The notes: generated by a model not told the origin, from the sequence alone. A DNA stretch of 64,000 nucleotides from Ancylobacter oerskovii (GCF_018390555.1 NZ_JAHBGB010000023.1:62001-126000), one strand, 5' to 3'. Counted from the first letter of the stretch, positions 49,831 through 59,996 are shown. A program made the numbers and translations.

Positions 49831-50517
49831 ATGAACGCCACGCCGCCCGACGCCGCCTCCTTCAGCCGCGAGGCCTGGCAGCGCAACCTCGCCGTCTACG
49901 AGGCGATCCGCACCATGCCCTTCAACGAGGCGCTGGCGGCGGGCACGCTGGAGCTCGGCCGCTTCCGCCACTACATGGTGCAGGACGCGCATTACCTCAT
50001 CGCCTTCGGCCGTGCGCTGGCGGTGGCGGCGGCCAAGGCCGACGATGCCGACGGCCTGGTGCAGTTCGCCGAGGCGGCCAAGGTGGCGGTGATCGTCGAG
50101 CGGTCGCTGCACACCGATTTCTTCCGCTCCTTCGACATTTCCCCCGCAGCCTTCGAGGCGACGCAGATGTCGCCGGTCTGCCACCATTATTCCAGCTTCC
50201 TGATCGCCAGCGCCCATGCCGAACCCTATCCGGTGGTGCTGGCGGCGCTGCTGCCCTGCTTCTGGATCTATGCCGAGATCGGCCGCGACATTCTCGGCCG
50301 CGCCGCGCGTCCCAACCCCTATGACGCCTGGATCGACACCTATGCCGGCGAGGAGTTCCACGAGGCGGTGCGCGCGGTGATCGCCGCCACCGACCGGGCG
50401 GCCGACGCCTCCTCGCCGAGCGTCGTCGCGCGCATGCACCGCGCCTATGCCTATGCCAGCAAGCTCGAATGGATGTTCTGGGATTCGGCCTGGCGCGAGG
50501 CGGATTGGCCGATCTGA
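49831..50517 (+). CDS. tenA: TenA-family aminopyrimidine aminohydrolase
   Basis: A 228-residue all-helical TenA protein, predicted to salvage thiamine breakdown products. Marks are NEALAAGTLELGRFRHYMVQDAHYL, LLPCFWIYAEIG (with the likely catalytic Cys) and YAGEEFHEAV. GGGAGA lies before the chosen ATG; an earlier ATG at 49813 overlaps the atp terminator. The GntR gene downstream may be its regulator. Confidence 0.92.
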   Translation: MNATPPDAASFSREAWQRNLAVYEAIRTMPFNEALAAGTLELGRFRHYMVQDAHYLIAFGRALAVAAAKADDADGLVQFAEAAKVAVIVERSLHTDFFRSFDISPAAFEATQMSPVCHHYSSFLIASAHAEPYPVVLAALLPCFWIYAEIGRDILGRAARPNPYDAWIDTYAGEEFHEAVRAVIAATDRAADASSPSVVARMHRAYAYASKLEWMFWDSAWREADWPI

Positions 50518-50622
50518 CGGCTCGGCCCGCGCGGGCGGCGCGGCGGAAGGCGGGCGGCCATGGCGCCGGCGCCCGGAAGGTGCTTAATCTGGCAGGTAGC
50601 CGGCGATCCGCCGCGGAGGAAC

Positions 50623-51378
50623 ATGGACCGTCCCGTCGTCGATAGCCCGGTCGCGCAGCGCGGGCGTTCGGAAGCGCCGATCCGCGCGCGCATCCTGCAG
50701 GCGATCTTCGAGCGGCGCCTGCATCCCGGCGAGAAGCTCACCGAGGAGCGGGTGGCCGAACTGTTCGGCGTCAGCCGCACCGTGGTGCGGCAGGCGCTGG
50801 CGCGCCTCGCCCAGGACGGCATCGTCGAGCAGCGGCCCAATCGCGGCGCCTTCGTCGCGGCGCCGAGCCGCGCCGATGCCCGCCATGTGCTCGATGCCCG
50901 CGCGGTGGTGGAGCCGGAGATCGCCGCCACGGCCTGCTGCGGGCCGGCGACGGCGGTGGCGCGGCTGCGCCGCCATGTGGCGATGGAGAACGAGGCCCGC
51001 GCCGCCGGCGAGCGGGCGACGCTGGTGCGTCTTACCGGGGAATTCCACATCGCGCTGGCCGAGGCGGCGGGAAATCCGGTGTTCGTCCGCCTGCTCACCG
51101 AATTGCAGGCGCTGTCCTCGCTCGCCATCCTGCTCTATGCCCGCGGTGAGCACGCCGCCTGTCCGCCACACGAGCATGCCGACATCGTGCAGGCCATCGA
51201 GGCCGGGGATGGCGAGACGGCGGCGCGGCTCATGCGCGTGCACATCGCCCATGTCGCCGAGGAACTCGACCTCGCGGAGCCGAACGGGAGCCGCCCGCCG
51301 GGGCTCGCCCAGGCGCTCGGGCTGGAGCCCGGCCTGTCCGCGCGCGGGGGCGCGGGATCCGGCTCCGAAGCGGAGTGA
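50623..51378 (+). CDS. GntR-family regulator with FCD domain
   Basis: A 251-residue regulator. The winged helix (about 15-80) includes LTEERVAELFGVSRTVVRQALARLAQDG, and the FCD domain (about 95-215) has the metal-type residues FHIALAEAAGN and HEHADIVQAI. GGAGGA precedes the ATG. It follows tenA by 105 bases in the same direction; control of pyrimidine salvage or transport is plausible but not shown. Confidence 0.92.
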   Translation: MDRPVVDSPVAQRGRSEAPIRARILQAIFERRLHPGEKLTEERVAELFGVSRTVVRQALARLAQDGIVEQRPNRGAFVAAPSRADARHVLDARAVVEPEIAATACCGPATAVARLRRHVAMENEARAAGERATLVRLTGEFHIALAEAAGNPVFVRLLTELQALSSLAILLYARGEHAACPPHEHADIVQAIEAGDGETAARLMRVHIAHVAEELDLAEPNGSRPPGLAQALGLEPGLSARGGAGSGSEAE

Positions 51379-51550
51379 GCGGGGCCGGCCGGGAGACGGC
51401 CGGGCGGCCAACGAAAAAAGCCCGCATCGGCGCGCCGGCCGGAGGGACAGAAGCTGATCGGAAGAAGCAGAGCCGGGAGCCGCTCGGCGAGAGACCGCTC
51501 GCGAAGCCGGCCCGGCGGCGCGCGGCCGTCAGGTGCCGCGCGCTCGGGCT
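51379..51550. other. Gap between the convergent GntR and infA genes
   Basis: 172 bases without a gene. On the minus strand a GC-rich fold followed by GGGCTTTTTTCG near 51414-51424 could end infA transcription, but the stem is imperfect. Confidence 0.4.
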
Positions 51551-51832
51551 TCAGCGGCGGCGGCCCGGAGGCGGGCGGCGCTGGCCGGAGCCGACAGGCG
51601 GGGTCGGGCCGCCGGTCTTATGGCGGAAATTGATGCGCCCGCGCTCGAGGTCGTAGGGCGACATCTCCACCACCACGCGGTCGCCCACGATGGTGCGGAT
51701 GCGGTTCTTCTTCATCTTGCCCGCCGCATAGGCGAGAATTTCATGTTCGTTGTCGAGCACGACGCGGAAGTTCCCGTCGGGCAGCACCTCGGTGACGGTG
51801 CCGTCGAACTCGAGCAGTTCCTCTTTCGCCAT
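51551..51832 (-). CDS. infA: Translation initiation factor IF-1
   Basis: A 93-residue S1-like OB-fold protein that occupies the ribosomal A site during initiation. [21 protein letters not shown] and [13 protein letters not shown] are diagnostic. The last 20 residues form a Gly/Pro/Arg-rich tail beyond the usual 72-residue core, as often seen in Hyphomicrobiales. An in-frame upstream ATG at 51930 lacks family likeness. Confidence 0.97.
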   Translation of the reverse strand: MAKEELLEFDGTVTEVLPDGNFRVVLDNEHEILAYAAGKMKKNRIRTIVGDRVVVEMSPYDLERGRINFRHKTGGPTPPVGSGQRRPPPGRRR

Positions 51833-52011
51833 TCCTGGCTCTCCTTGTCGAAGCTTTCGAGCCTGTGGTCAGGGCAAATACCCTGACTCCAGCGCTTTGT
51901 CTCGTCCAAAGCCCTTTCCTGCCGGCTCAAATCGTCCGATCGACAGGAAAGTGCTCATGGGTCATCGGATATCTGCTCCGCAAGGGTGGGTGAACCCTTG
52001 CGGAAGCGGTC

Positions 52012-53595
52012 TCAGCGTGCCGGCCCGCGCGACTTCCAGGGCCGCTCGCCGCGCCCGCCCTCGGGGCGGGGCCCCTCGTGGCGCGGACGCTCCGGGCGGG
52101 CGCCTTCATGGCGCGCTCCCTCGTGGCGGGGTCCGTCATGGCGGCCGCCCTCGTGGCGGGATCCTTCGTGACGCGGCCCCTCGTGGCGCGGGCGCTCGCC
52201 GCGCGCCGGCTGCATGAAGCCGACGCCGCTCAGATCGCCGGAGCGGCCTTCGGAACGGCCTTCGCCGCGCCCCTCGCCGCCGCGATATTCCGGGCGTCCG
52301 CCGGGACGGCCGGAGCGACCCGCCGGGCGCGGGCCGCGCTCGCCGTCACGACGGCCGGCGCCCTCGCCGCGGCCGCCGCGGCCGCCGCGCTCCTCGCGGG
52401 GCGGCCGCTCGTCGCGGAAGCCCTCGCGCACCGGTCGGCCCTCGCGGCGGCTTTCGCCGCGGCGGTCGACGCTGGGGATGGTCAGCTTGATCAGCCGCTC
52501 GATGTCGCGCAGATAGGCGCGCTCCTCGCCGTCGCACAGCGAGACGGCGATGCCGTCGGCGCCCGCGCGGGCCGTCCGCCCGATGCGGTGGACATAGCTC
52601 TCGGGTACGTTGGGCAGGTCGTAATTGATGACATGGCTGACGCCGGGCACGTCGATGCCGCGCGCGGCGATGTCGGTGGCGACCAGCACCTTCACCTTGC
52701 CTTCGCGGAAGGCGGCCAGCGCGCGTTCGCGCTGCGGCTGCGACTTGTTGCCGTGGATGGCTTCGGCCGCGATGCCGGCGCCGGCGAGGCCCTTCACCAC
52801 CCGGTCGGCGCCGTGCTTGGTGCGGGCGAAGACGAGGGCGCGGTCGAGCCCCTCGCCCTGCAGCACCTCGATGAGCAGCTCCGGCTTGCCGGCGCGGTCG
52901 GTGAAGAACACCTTCTGCTCGATCTTGTCGGCGGTCTTGGCGACCGGCGTCACCGCGACGCGCACCGGATCGGTGAGCAGCGCGGCGGCCAGCTTCTCGA
53001 TCTCCTTCGGCATGGTGGCCGAGAAGAACAGGTTGCGGCGCTTGGCCGGCAGCTTGGCGACGATGGCGCGGATGGCGTGGATGAAGCCCATGTCCAGCAT
53101 CTGGTCGGCTTCGTCGAGCACGAAGACCTCGACCTCGTTCAGCCGGACCGCGTCGTTCTCGACGAGATCGACGAGGCGGCCGGGTGTGGCGACGAGGATG
53201 TCGACGCCGGCCGCCAGCGCCCGGGCCTGCCGGCCGAGCGGCACGCCGCCGATGGCGAGCGCGGTGGAGGGGCGCACATGCTTGCCGTATTTGCGGAAGC
53301 TCTCGAGGATCTGGCCGGAGAGCTCGCGGGTCGGCGAGAGGATCAGCGCACGGGCGGTGCGGCGCTCGGGACGGCGGCGCACGGTGACGAGGTGCTGGAG
53401 GATCGGCAGCGCGAAGGCGGCGGTCTTGCCGGTGCCGGTCTGGGCGATGCCGACGAGATCGTGGCCGGCGAGCACCTGCGGCACGGCCTGGGCCTGGATC
53501 GGGGTGGGGGTGTCGTGGCCGGCTTCCGCCAGCGCCTTCAGAATGGGCTCGACGAGGCCGAGCTCGGAAAAGGAGGTCAAGTAACGTTCTTTCAT
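52012..53595 (-). CDS. DEAD-box RNA helicase (RhlE-like)
   Basis: A 527-residue helicase. Motifs in order: the Q motif region TSFSELGL..PTPIQAQAVP, AQTGTGKT (I), PTRELSGQI (Ia), TPGRLVD, DEAD (II), SATMP (III), RGIDVPGVSHVINYD (V) and HRIGRTARAG (VI). After about residue 385 comes a basic Gly/Arg-rich tail ending in nine RHEG-type pentapeptides. Such tails bind RNA nonspecifically and can drive phase separation. MKERYL is preferred as the start; ATG 53634 is the alternative. Confidence 0.93.
   Translation of the reverse strand: MKERYLTSFSELGLVEPILKALAEAGHDTPTPIQAQAVPQVLAGHDLVGIAQTGTGKTAAFALPILQHLVTVRRRPERRTARALILSPTRELSGQILESFRKYGKHVRPSTALAIGGVPLGRQARALAAGVDILVATPGRLVDLVENDAVRLNEVEVFVLDEADQMLDMGFIHAIRAIVAKLPAKRRNLFFSATMPKEIEKLAAALLTDPVRVAVTPVAKTADKIEQKVFFTDRAGKPELLIEVLQGEGLDRALVFARTKHGADRVVKGLAGAGIAAEAIHGNKSQPQRERALAAFREGKVKVLVATDIAARGIDVPGVSHVINYDLPNVPESYVHRIGRTARAGADGIAVSLCDGEERAYLRDIERLIKLTIPSVDRRGESRREGRPVREGFRDERPPREERGGRGGRGEGAGRRDGERGPRPAGRSGRPGGRPEYRGGEGRGEGRSEGRSGDLSGVGFMQPARGERPRHEGPRHEGSRHEGGRHDGPRHEGARHEGARPERPRHEGPRPEGGRGERPWKSRGPAR
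52057..52191 (-). repeat. Nine tandem 15-base units in the helicase tail
   Basis: The unit encodes x-R-H-E-G with x = P, S, G or A (PRHEG, SRHEG, GRHDG, ARHEG, ARPER and so on). At DNA level each unit looks like CCCTCGTGGCGCGG on the plus strand. Variation between copies is mostly at the first residue. Confidence 0.85.
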
Positions 53596-53920
53596 GGGGG
53601 CGACGTCCGGCCGCGCGCGCCTGATGGTGCGCACCGCCCGTCGCGGGGATGGTGGACACCCCGCGTGGCCTGGGACGTCGGCGAAACCGGATGATCAGGG
53701 GCCGAAGACTGCCGCGGCACCCGCGGAAGCGGGAGATGTGCCGAAGCGGAAATCGAGCGACGCGGCCCCGATACGAGCACGGCTCAGGGAGCGCATCGGC
53801 CCCTCCGTCTCGCATGCAGCGCCTATGTGGCGCAAAAAGGCGGGGATTTCAAGGCATCGCCGCTTATATAGGGGAGAAGGCCGCTTTCGCCGCGGCCGCT
53901 TTGGCCGTTCAAGGAGCGAC
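53596..53920. other. Divergent promoter region between helicase and methyltransferase genes
   Basis: 325 bases without a supported gene. An AT-rich CTTATATAGG at 53863-53872 upstream of the methyltransferase resembles a -10 element, without an obvious -35. Open frames here only extend the flanking genes. Confidence 0.5.
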
Positions 53921-54649
53921 ATGTATCCCGACGTCGTCGATCTGCGCAGCTTCTATGCCCAGCCGCTCGGCGTGGTGGCCCGCCGGCTGGTCGGCCGGGC
54001 GGTGCGCGCGCGCTTCGACAATGTGCGCGGGCTCTCCGTGCTCGGCATCGGCTATGCGACGCCCTATCTCGGCGTGTTCCGCGAGGAATGCGAGCGGGCG
54101 CTCGCCTTCATGCCGGCGGCGCAGGGGGTGACGCGCTGGCCGTCCCGCGCGCCCACCCTCGCCGCCCTGGTCGACGAGAGCGAGCTGCCGCTGCCGAACG
54201 GCGCCATCGACCGGGTGGTCGCGGTGCACCTCATCGAGCATGCCTCCGACGCCACCGAGGTGCTGCGCGAGGTGTGGCGGGTGCTGGCGCCGGGCGGGCG
54301 GCTGCTCTGCGTGGTGCCGAACCGGCGCGGCGTCTGGGCGCGGGTGGACAACAACCCGTTCGGCCATGGCCGCCCCTATTCGCGCTCGCAGGTCACCGCG
54401 CTGCTGCGCGAGGCGCTGTTCACCCCGGTCGGCTGGGGCGAAGCGCTCTATGTGCCGCCGGTGCCGCGCACCTGGTTCCTGCGCTCGGCGGTGGCCTGGG
54501 AGCGGGTGGGCGGCCTCATCGCCTCGCCTTTCGCCGGGGTCCACATCGTGGAGGCGACCAAGCAGCTCTACAGGCCGGTGGCGGTGAAGCGGCGGGCGCG
54601 CATGCGCGTGCTCGCCCCGGTACTCGCCCCGCAACCGGCGGGCGGGTGA
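53921..54649 (+). CDS. Class I SAM-dependent methyltransferase
   Basis: A 242-residue Methyltransf_11-type protein. VLGIGYATPYLGVF stands in the SAM-binding position, followed by LPLPNGAIDRVVAVHLIEHA and EVWRVLAPGGRLLCVVPNRRG. AAGGAG lies before the ATG. Homologues often sit beside gloB in Hyphomicrobiales, but here a nucleotidyltransferase follows. The substrate is unknown. Confidence 0.87.
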   Translation: MYPDVVDLRSFYAQPLGVVARRLVGRAVRARFDNVRGLSVLGIGYATPYLGVFREECERALAFMPAAQGVTRWPSRAPTLAALVDESELPLPNGAIDRVVAVHLIEHASDATEVLREVWRVLAPGGRLLCVVPNRRGVWARVDNNPFGHGRPYSRSQVTALLREALFTPVGWGEALYVPPVPRTWFLRSAVAWERVGGLIASPFAGVHIVEATKQLYRPVAVKRRARMRVLAPVLAPQPAGG

Positions 54650-54665
54650 GGGTGGGCGGATAAGC

Positions 54666-55511
54666 ATGCGGGAACGAGCGCAGGGGGAGACGTCCCGCCA
54701 CATCGGCGCCGATATGGAGGCTGGCATCGTCGCGCGGATCGACGATCGGCTGGCGCGGGTCGCCCGTGAGCATGGCGTGACGATTCCCCTCGCCATCGAG
54801 AGTGGCAGCCGTGCCTGGGGCTTTCCTTCACCGGACAGCGATTATGACTGCCGCTTCATCTATGTGCGCCCGCTCGACCACTATCTCGCACTCCACCCGC
54901 ACCGCGATGTGATCGAGACGCCGCTCGACGCGGTGTTCGACGTCAATGGCTGGGATCTCGCCAAGGCGCTGAGGCTCATGCTGCGTGGAAATGCCGTCGT
55001 GGTGGAGTGGCTGACCTCGCCTCTGGTCTATGGCGCCGATACGGCTTTTCGCACGGAGTTCTTGGACCTCGCCGGCCGGGCGGCCGAGCGTTCGCTCGCC
55101 ATGCGGCATTATCTCCATCTCGGCGAGCGCAACCGGCGGACCTATCTCGCCGATCCGGCCGACGTGCCGCTGAAGAAGCTGTTCTACGCCCTTCGGCCGG
55201 CGGTGATGCTGCGCTGGCTGCGCCTCAACCCGACGAGAGCTCACGGCCCGATGGACCTTCCGACACTGGTCGCCGAGACCGACGTGCCCGCCAATGTCGG
55301 CGCCGAGATCGTCGAGCTGCTTGCCCGCAAGGCAGAGACGCGCGAACTCGGCCGGGCGGCGCTGCCCGACGCCATCGCCCGCCTTCTCGACAGCGAATTC
55401 GATTGGGCGCGCGAGGCCTCCCGGGTTGCACCCCCGGCAGCGCGCGAGGCGGCCCGCCGGGAGGCGGACGCCTTCTTCCGGGCGACGGTCCGGCGTTTCG
55501 ACGGCACGTAG
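54666..55511 (+). CDS. RlaP/YcgL-like nucleotidyltransferase
   Basis: A 281-residue member of the polymerase-beta-like nucleotidyltransferase superfamily (PF10127 type). The active-site pattern is IESGSRAWGFPSPDSDYDCRF, with GS and the DxD pair. RlaP relatives in other bacteria are tied to RNA repair, but no RNA ligase is adjacent here. The start at 54666 is tentative; ATG 54714 would also work. Codon choice looks slightly less GC-biased than its neighbours, which hints at acquisition. Confidence 0.82.
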   Translation: MRERAQGETSRHIGADMEAGIVARIDDRLARVAREHGVTIPLAIESGSRAWGFPSPDSDYDCRFIYVRPLDHYLALHPHRDVIETPLDAVFDVNGWDLAKALRLMLRGNAVVVEWLTSPLVYGADTAFRTEFLDLAGRAAERSLAMRHYLHLGERNRRTYLADPADVPLKKLFYALRPAVMLRWLRLNPTRAHGPMDLPTLVAETDVPANVGAEIVELLARKAETRELGRAALPDAIARLLDSEFDWAREASRVAPPAAREAARREADAFFRATVRRFDGT

Positions 55512-55555
55512 CCGCACGCGGCGGCGCGCATGGTTTTCCGCCGGCGCCCCCGGCC

Positions 55556-56224
55556 CTACTTCCCGCGCGACAGCAGGAACACCGCCTGCTCGCCCAGCAG
55601 GTTCCACACCGCCCAGGGCAGGTTGAAGCGCACCTTCTGGCCGTAGCCGTTCAGCGCCGTGGCGTGCTCGATGCGCGCGCCCACTTCCTCCACCAGCGCC
55701 ACGAAATCGCGGATGGTGCAGAAATGGATGTTGGGCGTGTCGTACCAGCTATAGGGCAGGTTCTCCGTGGAGGGCATCCGCCCGTTCAGCAAGAGGTCGA
55801 GCCGCATCCGCCAGAAGCCGAAATTGGGGATGGAGACGATCACCCGCCGGCCCACCCGCAGCATCTGCTCCAGCACCCATTTCGGGCGCCGCGTCGCCTG
55901 CAGCGTCTGCGACAGGATCACATAGTCGAAGGCGTCGTCGGGATAGTCGGCGAGGTCGATGTCGGCGTCGCCCTGGATGATGGCGAGGCCGCGGGCGACG
56001 CCGGCATTCACCCCGGCGCGGGAAATCTCGATGCCGCGCGCGTCGCAGCCGCGTGTATTGGCGAGCAGCGCCAGCAATTCGCCGTCGCCGGCGCCGACAT
56101 CGAGCACCCGCGAGCCGGGCTCGACCAGCTCGGCGATCAGCAGCAGGTCGACGCGGGCGCCGGAGGCGGCGCGGGCGGCCTCCTTCATGGTGAGGTCCTG
56201 GATCAGGGCTTCGCGGGCGTTCAT
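55556..56224 (-). CDS. metW: Methionine biosynthesis protein MetW
   Basis: A 222-residue methyltransferase-fold protein that works with MetX. SAM motif [39 protein letters not shown] and [12 protein letters not shown] are diagnostic of MetW. Its ATG overlaps the metX stop in an ATGA, indicating coupling. Confidence 0.95.
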   Translation of the reverse strand: MNAREALIQDLTMKEAARAASGARVDLLLIAELVEPGSRVLDVGAGDGELLALLANTRGCDARGIEISRAGVNAGVARGLAIIQGDADIDLADYPDDAFDYVILSQTLQATRRPKWVLEQMLRVGRRVIVSIPNFGFWRMRLDLLLNGRMPSTENLPYSWYDTPNIHFCTIRDFVALVEEVGARIEHATALNGYGQKVRFNLPWAVWNLLGEQAVFLLSRGK

Positions 56225-57501
56225 CGGGCGATCCCCACGGCGCGGGCGGCGGAATCGAGGAAGCCGCGGGTGATGGCGGTGAGCTCGGGCTCGTCGAGCA
56301 GGAAGGCGTCGTGCCCCTTGTCGCTCTCGATCTCGGCGAAGGAGACCGGCGCCCCCGCCGCGTTCAGCGCGTGCACGATGGCCCGCGAATCCGAGGTCGG
56401 GAACAGCCAGTCGGAGGTGAAGGAGACCAGGCAGAAGCGCGTCTTCACGCCCTTGAAGGCGTTGGCGAGCACGCCGCCATAATCGGCGGCGAGGTCGAAA
56501 TAATCCATCGCCCGGGTGACATAGAGATAGGAATTGGCGTCGAAGCGGTCGACGAAGGCCTCGCCCTGGTGGCGCAGATAGCTCTCCACCTGGAAATCCG
56601 CGTCGAAGGAGAAGGTGCGCCCGTCGCGGTCCTGCAGGCGGCGGCCGAACTTCCGGTGCAGCGAGCCGTCCGACATATAGGTGATGTGCGCCGCCATCCG
56701 CGCCACCGCGAGGCCGCGGCGCGGGCTGGTGCCTTCCAGCAGATAGCGGCCCTGGCGCCAGTCGGGATCGGCCATCACCGCCTGGCGGCCGACCTCGTGG
56801 AAGGCGATGTTCTGCGCCGAATGCCGGGCGGCGGCGGCCATCGGCATCGCCGCGAACACCCGTTCGGGATAGCTCGCCGCCCATTGCAGCACCTGCATGC
56901 CGCCCATGGAGCCGCCGACCACGGCGAGCAGCTTGTCGATGCCGAGCCGGTCGATCAGCATCGCCTGCGCCCGCACCATGTCGCGGATGGTCACCACCGG
57001 CAGGTCGAGCCCGTAGGGGAAGCCGGTCTTCGGGTTGATCGAGGACGGGCCGGTGGTGCCGAGGCAGCCGCCGAGCACGTTGGAGGCGATGACGAAGAAG
57101 CGGTCGGTGTCGATCGGCTTGCCCGGCCCGATCAGCGTCTCCCACCAGCCCGGCTTGCCGGTCACCGGGTGGACATTGGCGGCGTGCTGGTCGCCGGACA
57201 GCGCGTGGCAGATCAGTATGGCGTTCGACTTGTCGGCATTGAGCGTGCCATAGGTCTGGTAGGCCACCTGGAACGGGGTCAGCGTGACGCCGGCATCGAG
57301 GGTCAGCGGCGTGTCGGGGCCGAAATGCGCCAGTTCGGATTGCGGGAAATCCGCCTGCGCCCGCGCCAGCGCCTCATAGGCGCGCCCCGGCCCGACCGGG
57401 CGGTCGTCGGCGCCCCCCGCGGCGGGCGTTCCCGTGGCGTGGGTTCCGGTGGCGGGGCTCGCGGCCTCGTTCCTGTCGTTCACCGTGTCGCTCCCGGGCA
57501 T
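56221..57501 (-). CDS. metX: Homoserine O-acyltransferase MetX
   Basis: Alpha/beta-hydrolase-fold enzyme that activates homoserine for methionine synthesis, 426 residues from this ATG. The nucleophile elbow is GGSMGGMQ, with Asp in TSDWLFPT and His in [19 protein letters not shown] is typical of the family. An 18-base-later GTG at 57483 has a better ribosome binding site (GGGAG), so the true start may be there. A longer frame to 57675 adds a non-conserved leader. No SAM-II riboswitch was found upstream. Confidence 0.94.
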   Translation of the reverse strand: MPGSDTVNDRNEAASPATGTHATGTPAAGGADDRPVGPGRAYEALARAQADFPQSELAHFGPDTPLTLDAGVTLTPFQVAYQTYGTLNADKSNAILICHALSGDQHAANVHPVTGKPGWWETLIGPGKPIDTDRFFVIASNVLGGCLGTTGPSSINPKTGFPYGLDLPVVTIRDMVRAQAMLIDRLGIDKLLAVVGGSMGGMQVLQWAASYPERVFAAMPMAAAARHSAQNIAFHEVGRQAVMADPDWRQGRYLLEGTSPRRGLAVARMAAHITYMSDGSLHRKFGRRLQDRDGRTFSFDADFQVESYLRHQGEAFVDRFDANSYLYVTRAMDYFDLAADYGGVLANAFKGVKTRFCLVSFTSDWLFPTSDSRAIVHALNAAGAPVSFAEIESDKGHDAFLLDEPELTAITRGFLDSAARAVGIAR

Positions 57502-57707
57502 CTCAACCGTCTTACCGGACGAACAGTTCGATATAACGGACGATCCGATGATCCTACAGCGCCATCTTGTCAATAGCGGCCGGGCCGGGATGTGCCGCCT
57601 CGACCTTGGGGAAGGCGGCGGCGGGGCCGGCGCGATCCGCCCCGACAGCGGCGCGGGCTCGCGAAAATCGTTCATCTTTTGCGGAACATGTTCTAGGACA
57701 GCGGGCC

Positions 57708-58622
57708 ATGAGATCCGCTGACGCCCCTTCTCCCGAAAATCAGCCGGCCGCCGCCGGGTCGGCCCCTGCCGATCCCGCCGCCGCGCTCACCGGGCTGCGC
57801 GCCGACATCGACCGCATCGATGCCGCCATGCACGCGCTTTTGATCGAGCGCGGCGAGATCATCGACCGGCTGGTCGAGGTGAAGCGCTCGCGCGCCACCG
57901 AGGGCGGCTCGGCCTTCCGCCCGGCGCGCGAGGCCTCGATGATGCGGATGATCGCCGACCGGCATCGCGGCATCCTGCCGCTCGACACCGTCGAGGGCAT
58001 CTGGCGCGTCATCATCTCCACCTTCACCTATGTGCAGGCGCCCTATGCCGTGCATGCCGACCTCGCTTCCGGCGAAGCGGCGATGCGCGACACCTCCCGC
58101 TTCCATTTCGGCTTCACCGTGCCCTTCGTCGCCCATATGGGGGCAGGGGCGGTGGTGAGCGCCGTGGCCGGCTCGAAGGGCGATCTCGGCCTCGTTCCCG
58201 CCTTCGCCCCGCCCGGGGCCGGCCCGTGGTGGACGGCGCTCGAAGGCGACAACGCGCCGAAGATCATCGCCCGGCTGCCCTTCGTCGAGCGTGCCGATCA
58301 TCCCGCCGGCCTGCCGGTGTTCTGCATCGCGCATCCGGTCACCGATGGCGCGGTGACCGAGGTCGAGATGTGGAGCGTCCGCGTCGCCGGCTGGAACGCC
58401 GGCGCGGCGCGCGCGCTCGCCCCGCTGGCCGAGACGCTGGCGGTGCCGGACCGCGGCCTCGACGGCGCCGCGCTGCTGGTCTCCATCCCGCTGGCGGGCG
58501 AGGTCGGGCTTGACGGCGTGCTCGGCGCCCTGCGCGCCTGCGGCGCCTCGGTGCGCTCCGCCGCCCTCGTCGGCTCGCATGCCAGCCGCTATGTGCATGC
58601 GCCCGCGGGAGCCGCCCGGTGA
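57708..58622 (+). CDS. Chorismate mutase with extra C-terminal domain
   Basis: A 304-residue protein. Residues about 28-115 form an AroQ-type mutase ([43 protein letters not shown]), converting chorismate to prephenate. Residues about 120-304 form a second domain with no function I can name. It opens the rightward cluster with hisC and the prephenate dehydrogenase, so it feeds Tyr/Phe synthesis. Start ATG has AGGA about 9 bases upstream. It is divergent from metX. Confidence 0.88.
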   Translation: MRSADAPSPENQPAAAGSAPADPAAALTGLRADIDRIDAAMHALLIERGEIIDRLVEVKRSRATEGGSAFRPAREASMMRMIADRHRGILPLDTVEGIWRVIISTFTYVQAPYAVHADLASGEAAMRDTSRFHFGFTVPFVAHMGAGAVVSAVAGSKGDLGLVPAFAPPGAGPWWTALEGDNAPKIIARLPFVERADHPAGLPVFCIAHPVTDGAVTEVEMWSVRVAGWNAGAARALAPLAETLAVPDRGLDGAALLVSIPLAGEVGLDGVLGALRACGASVRSAALVGSHASRYVHAPAGAAR

Positions 58623-58640
58623 TGGCGCCCCGCGGCAAAG

Positions 58641-58789
58641 CTCCCTCTCCCCGTGGGGGAGAGGGATGGGGTGAGGGGGCTCCACGCTTCCCCATATCGT
58701 CCCCCCTCACCGACCCGCGGAGCCTGTCCTTGGGCTCGCCAAAGGCGAGACCCGAGAGCGGGCGACCTCTCCCCAATGGGGAGAGGGAA
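58641..58789. repeat. Palindromic intergenic repeat, copy A
   Basis: Composite palindrome between chorismate mutase and hisC: CCCTCTCCCC-gt-GGGGGAGAGGG at 58643-58665, then GTGAGGGGG pairing with CCCCCTCAC about 25 bases later, and CCTCTCCCC-aat-GGGGAGAGG at 58766-58786. It is an inverted relative of copy C. Confidence 0.85.
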
Positions 58790-58859
58790 TTGCCGACCGT
58801 CCCGCTGGCATGAACTGCCCATAGTTTCCCCCTTCCCGTCCGCTGCCGGAGTTTCCGTG

Positions 58860-59996
58860 ATGTCGACCACCCCCGTTTCCGATCGTCCCGTTCCCCGCCC
58901 GGGCGTGCTGGCGATCGAGGCCTATGTGCCCGGCAAGGCGCAGGCGGGCGGCGTCGCCAAGGTCTACAAGCTGTCGGCCAACGAGAACCCGCTCGGCCCC
59001 AGCCCGAAGGCGCGCGAGGCCTTCCATGCCGCCGACGCGCTGGAGCTCTATCCCGACGGGTCCTCGACCAGGCTGCGCGACGCCATCGCGGCGGCCTATG
59101 GTCTCGATCCCGCGCGCCTGGTCTGCGGCACCGGCTCGGACGAGCTGATCACCCTGATCGCCGCCGCCTATGCCGGCCCGGGCGACGAGGTCATTTATTC
59201 GCAATACGGCTTCCTGGTGTACCGCATCGCCACGCTGGCGGCCGGCGCCACCCCGGTGGTGGTGCCGGAGCGGAACCTCACCGCCGATGTCGACGCGCTG
59301 CTGGCGGCGGTGAACGAGAAGACCCGCATCGTCTTCCTCGCCAATCCCAACAACCCGACCGGCACCTATCTGCCCTTCGACGAGGTGCGCCGGCTGCAGC
59401 GCGGCCTGCCGCCGCACGTTCTCCTGGTGCTCGACGCCGCCTATGCCGAATATGTGCGGCGCAACGACTATGAATCCGGCATCGAGCTGGTGGCGACCAC
59501 CCGCAACGTCGCCATGCTCAGAACCTTCTCCAAGATCCACGGCCTCGCGGCGCTGCGCGTCGGCTGGCTCTACGGCCCGGCCGAGGTGGTGGACGCGGTG
59601 AACCGCATCCGCGGCGCCTTCAACGTCAATGCCGCCGCCATCGCCGCCGCCACCGCCGCCATCGGCGACACTGCCCATGTCGAGGCCGCCGTCGCCCATA
59701 ACGATACCTGGCTCGCCTGGCTGACCGCCGAGCTCACCGCGCTCGGCCTCACGGTGACGCCGAGCGTCGGCAATTTCGTGCTGGTGCATTTCCCGGACGT
59801 CGACGGCAAGCGGGCGCCGGATGCCGATGCCTTCCTCTCCGCGCGCGGCCTGATCCTGCGCCGCATGGACGCCTATGGCCTGCCGGGCGCGCTGCGGCTC
59901 ACCGTCGGCACCGAGGAGGCCAACCGGCTGCTGGTCGCCGTGCTGGCCGAGTTCCTCGGCAAAAGCTCCGCGAAGGACCATGGCCATGGTGCTTGA
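58860..59996 (+). CDS. hisC: Histidinol-phosphate / aromatic aminotransferase
   Basis: PLP-dependent class II aminotransferase of 378 residues. Marks are [37 protein letters not shown] and the PLP lysine in [16 protein letters not shown]. Lying between chorismate mutase and prephenate dehydrogenase, it may serve as the aromatic (Tyr/Phe) aminotransferase. CGGAG lies about 10 bases before the ATG; frames extending upstream run through the repeat. Confidence 0.93.
   Translation: MSTTPVSDRPVPRPGVLAIEAYVPGKAQAGGVAKVYKLSANENPLGPSPKAREAFHAADALELYPDGSSTRLRDAIAAAYGLDPARLVCGTGSDELITLIAAAYAGPGDEVIYSQYGFLVYRIATLAAGATPVVVPERNLTADVDALLAAVNEKTRIVFLANPNNPTGTYLPFDEVRRLQRGLPPHVLLVLDAAYAEYVRRNDYESGIELVATTRNVAMLRTFSKIHGLAALRVGWLYGPAEVVDAVNRIRGAFNVNAAAIAAATAAIGDTAHVEAAVAHNDTWLAWLTAELTALGLTVTPSVGNFVLVHFPDVDGKRAPDADAFLSARGLILRRMDAYGLPGALRLTVGTEEANRLLVAVLAEFLGKSSAKDHGHGA

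Noticed and set aside
57684-57693. GAACATGTTC as a LexA box
   Set aside because: It is a perfect palindrome, but alphaproteobacterial LexA sites are direct repeats (GTTC N7 GTTC), and the neighbouring genes are not SOS genes.
57502-57707. SAM-II riboswitch upstream of metX
   Set aside because: Alphaproteobacterial met genes often have one, but I could not find the conserved pseudoknot sequence on the minus strand here.
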